Shown here in pieces: positions 33,593 to 34,862 of a stretch of DNA of 34,862 bases. The notes under the pieces were generated by a model. It did not search any database. It was given only the letters and a program-made list of their open reading frames with translations, and was not told where the DNA came from. Made by a program: the position numbers and the translations under genes. How positions within the stretch are numbered: the first letter of the stretch is position 1; every line of letters starts with the position of its first letter. Source of the stretch: an uncultured Clostridium sp. (lineage in GTDB: Bacteria > Bacillota > Clostridia > TANB77 > CAG-508); contig USQY01000015.1 in the NCBI GenBank assembly GCA_900557045.1, positions 1 to 34,862 on the forward strand. The letters run 5' to 3'.

Positions 33593-33624
33593 TTGTATAA
33601 TGAATATATATAAACATTATACAA
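33593..33624. promoter_or_regulatory. 10-bp perfect inverted repeat before the VanW gene
   Basis: TTGTATAATG (33593-33602) and CATTATACAA (33615-33624) are exact complements; each contains a TATAAT-like box. It could be an operator, or a weak hairpin at the end of the sortase message. Confidence 0.45.
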
Positions 33625-33694
33625 ACTCCTTTCTTTTTATTTTCTGTTATAAAATCTATTTTTCCCACAATAATAATTTTTATTCGAGCATTTA

Positions 33695-34723
33695 TTACAT
33701 TATTTTTCTTGCATGCAAAACAACTCTAGATTTACCAGTTGCATCACATGTTGATAATGTTATAATAGAATCTTCAGCACTTAAATCAACTCCGAAATTA
33801 TGAATACTTCTATTTTTTAAAGTATTCAAAAAATCAATGTAATTTGCATCACTACTAAAAGATGTAGTTAAATAATATGATTCAGCTTTTATAGTATATA
33901 CAGAAAAAACTTCATATACTTGTGTTCCGAGAAGGTGTAGAAAATGTTAAATAATGGTCATTTGGATTATTTAACCAATCTTGTTTTTGAGTATTTTTTA
34001 AAGTGGCAAACATACTAGAATCCATTCTATTATGACCATAAATAATTATATTTTTATCTGTATCATCAAATTTATTTCTATAATCAGCAAAAATCCATCC
34101 GCCTTGATTAGCAGTTTTATTAAATGCATGTGATAAATAATAATCATTGTCTGTTGATTGTACAACTGGATAATTAACTTTTGTACCTTCAACTTTAATC
34201 CAGCCAACAGTGTCAGGGTTCTTTTTTAAAAGTTCATTAAAGTCAACATTCATAAAAGGAACCTTCATATAATCCCAATAGTCATTTGGATAATAAACAT
34301 TAGTATTATTATTGTTTGTTTCTTCAATATTAGGAGTCTCTGGCTCAGTAGGCTGAGTTTGTTCTTCTTTTTTAGTTTCTTTTTCAATTATTTCGGTAGA
34401 ATTAATTATTTGTTCAGATAAATATTTGATTTTTAATCCTTGTACATACCATCTGCTAAATAAAAATACACAAATTAAATATACACTAAGCGAAGTACCA
34501 ATAATTGCCCAAGATAACTTTTTGTTTTCACTATTTTTAATAGTGGCTCTTTTTTTCTTGCTAAATATAAATGATATTCCAATTATAAAATACTTAGGAA
34601 TAAATTTAACAAAAGATGAGCAAAAGTCATATTAAAAAGACCAATCAAAAAGTATTTAATAAATTTAATAGTATATAGAAAGATAGATTTAATGCCTAAT
34701 ATAAAATAACTAAAAAAAGCCAT
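33695..34723 (-). pseudogene. class B-type sortase gene with two frame breaks, one at CGG
   Basis: A membrane-bound cysteine transpeptidase, read across two breaks. The ATG at 34723 (GGAGAG 7 bases upstream) begins MAFFSYFILGIKSIFLYTIK. The first break (about 34625) is a -1 type (one base missing near TTTTGCTCA). Then come a membrane helix (LSWAIIGTSLSVYLICVFLF), a linker, KKNPDTVGWIKVEGTKVNYP, NIIIYGHNRMDSSMF (catalytic His) and DHYLTFSTPS. There an extra C at 33929 makes an in-frame CGG; skipping it resumes as GTQVYEVFSVYTIKAESYYL and ends SIITLSTCDATGKSRVVLHA (catalytic Cys and Arg). The restored length is about 343 codons. The first break does not follow the CGG rule. Confidence 0.85.
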
Positions 34724-34763
34724 AATTATCTCTCCTTCCTATTCTTTAACATAATTATAACAC

Positions 34764-34862
34764 ATAAAACTAAAAAAATATATTATTATTTTAATTATAA
34801 TTAGTTTAGTTATAACTTTAATCGGAGGTTTGATTCCTTCTAAAATATCTTCTAATAAAAAT
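34764..34862 (+). CDS. possible start of a gene leaving the window
   Basis: An open frame reads IKLKKYIIIILIIISLVI then TLIGGLIPSKISSN, a basic N-terminus plus membrane helix. The apparent first codon is ATA and no clear ribosome site is visible, so it may be an unusual start, a broken start, or chance. Confidence 0.3.
   Translation, partial: MKLKKYIIILIIISLVITLIGGLIPSKISSNKN

Noticed and set aside
14667..33929. Simple pseudogene decay as the explanation for the six CGG breaks
   Set aside because: Independent decay should give mixed indels, mostly in A/T runs. All six are the same base in the same codon phase and context. I keep sequencing or assembly error as the live rival because I cannot see reads.

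Overview
Organism. The window is very AT-rich, with strong Shine-Dalgarno sites (AGGAGG type), TTGACA/TATAAT promoters and many hairpin-plus-T-run terminators. Its gene set (HolA, YvcK, MurB, a DacF-type carboxypeptidase, a VanW lipoprotein, a class B-like sortase, a Tn4451-type mobilisable element, an IS21 element) points to an uncultured-type low-GC Clostridia chromosome. Two gene populations alternate: very AT-rich native-looking genes, and somewhat more GC-rich genes with freer codon use that look imported.

Layout. 1-2.1 kb: end of a phage-tail-like gene, an unrecognised ORF, a tandem-OB SSB and a 49-aa protein. 2.26-2.42 kb: a rod-shaped structured RNA candidate (6S-like). 2.4-6.0 kb (minus): murB-yvcK-holA. 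6.2-10.7 kb: an unrecognised Lys-rich protein, a left-handed beta-helix acyltransferase-like protein, a Bax-inhibitor-1 membrane protein, a Nudix-Ham1 fusion, a Nudix hydrolase and a decayed small gene. 11-21.7 kb: a mosaic holding all four preQ0 genes (folE, queD, queE, queC) mixed with a KsgA/Erm-like rRNA methyltransferase, an MFS exporter, a NodU/TobZ-type carbamoyltransferase, an alanine/Na+ symporter gene, two SAM methyltransferases and a GT2 glycosyltransferase. 21.9-26.9 kb: a Tn4451-like mobilisable element (TnpX, MobV-type relaxase, TnpV-like protein). 26.92-29.10 kb: an IS21-family element. 29.1-30.7 kb: a 5'-truncated gene, an HhH-type glycosylase-like gene and a third methyltransferase, probably the other half of the 11-21 kb cluster. 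30.9-34.9 kb: Nudix, D,D-carboxypeptidase, VanW lipoprotein and sortase.

How the genes work together. FolE, QueD, QueE and QueC convert GTP to preQ0. With a carbamoyltransferase, a glycosyltransferase, methyltransferases and an HhH glycosylase-like protein nearby, the region could make or attach a modified 7-deazapurine (nucleoside product or nucleic-acid modification). The KsgA-like methyltransferase and the exporter would fit self-protection. This is inference.

Main observation. Three AT-rich genes (queE, the symporter, the sortase) contain six +1 frame breaks. Every one is an extra C directly before a GGA/GGT glycine codon, so the ribosome meets an in-frame CGG and the correct frame resumes at the GGN inside it. 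In my hand scan of about 7,500 codons in the AT-rich genes, in-frame CGG occurs only at these six places, although CGG appears about 30 times out of frame. The more GC-rich genes have seven in-frame CGG codons, all read as ordinary arginine. This suggests CGG is unassigned in this host and acts as a +1 shift (or CGGN quadruplet) signal. The main rival explanation is a systematic sequencing or assembly error.
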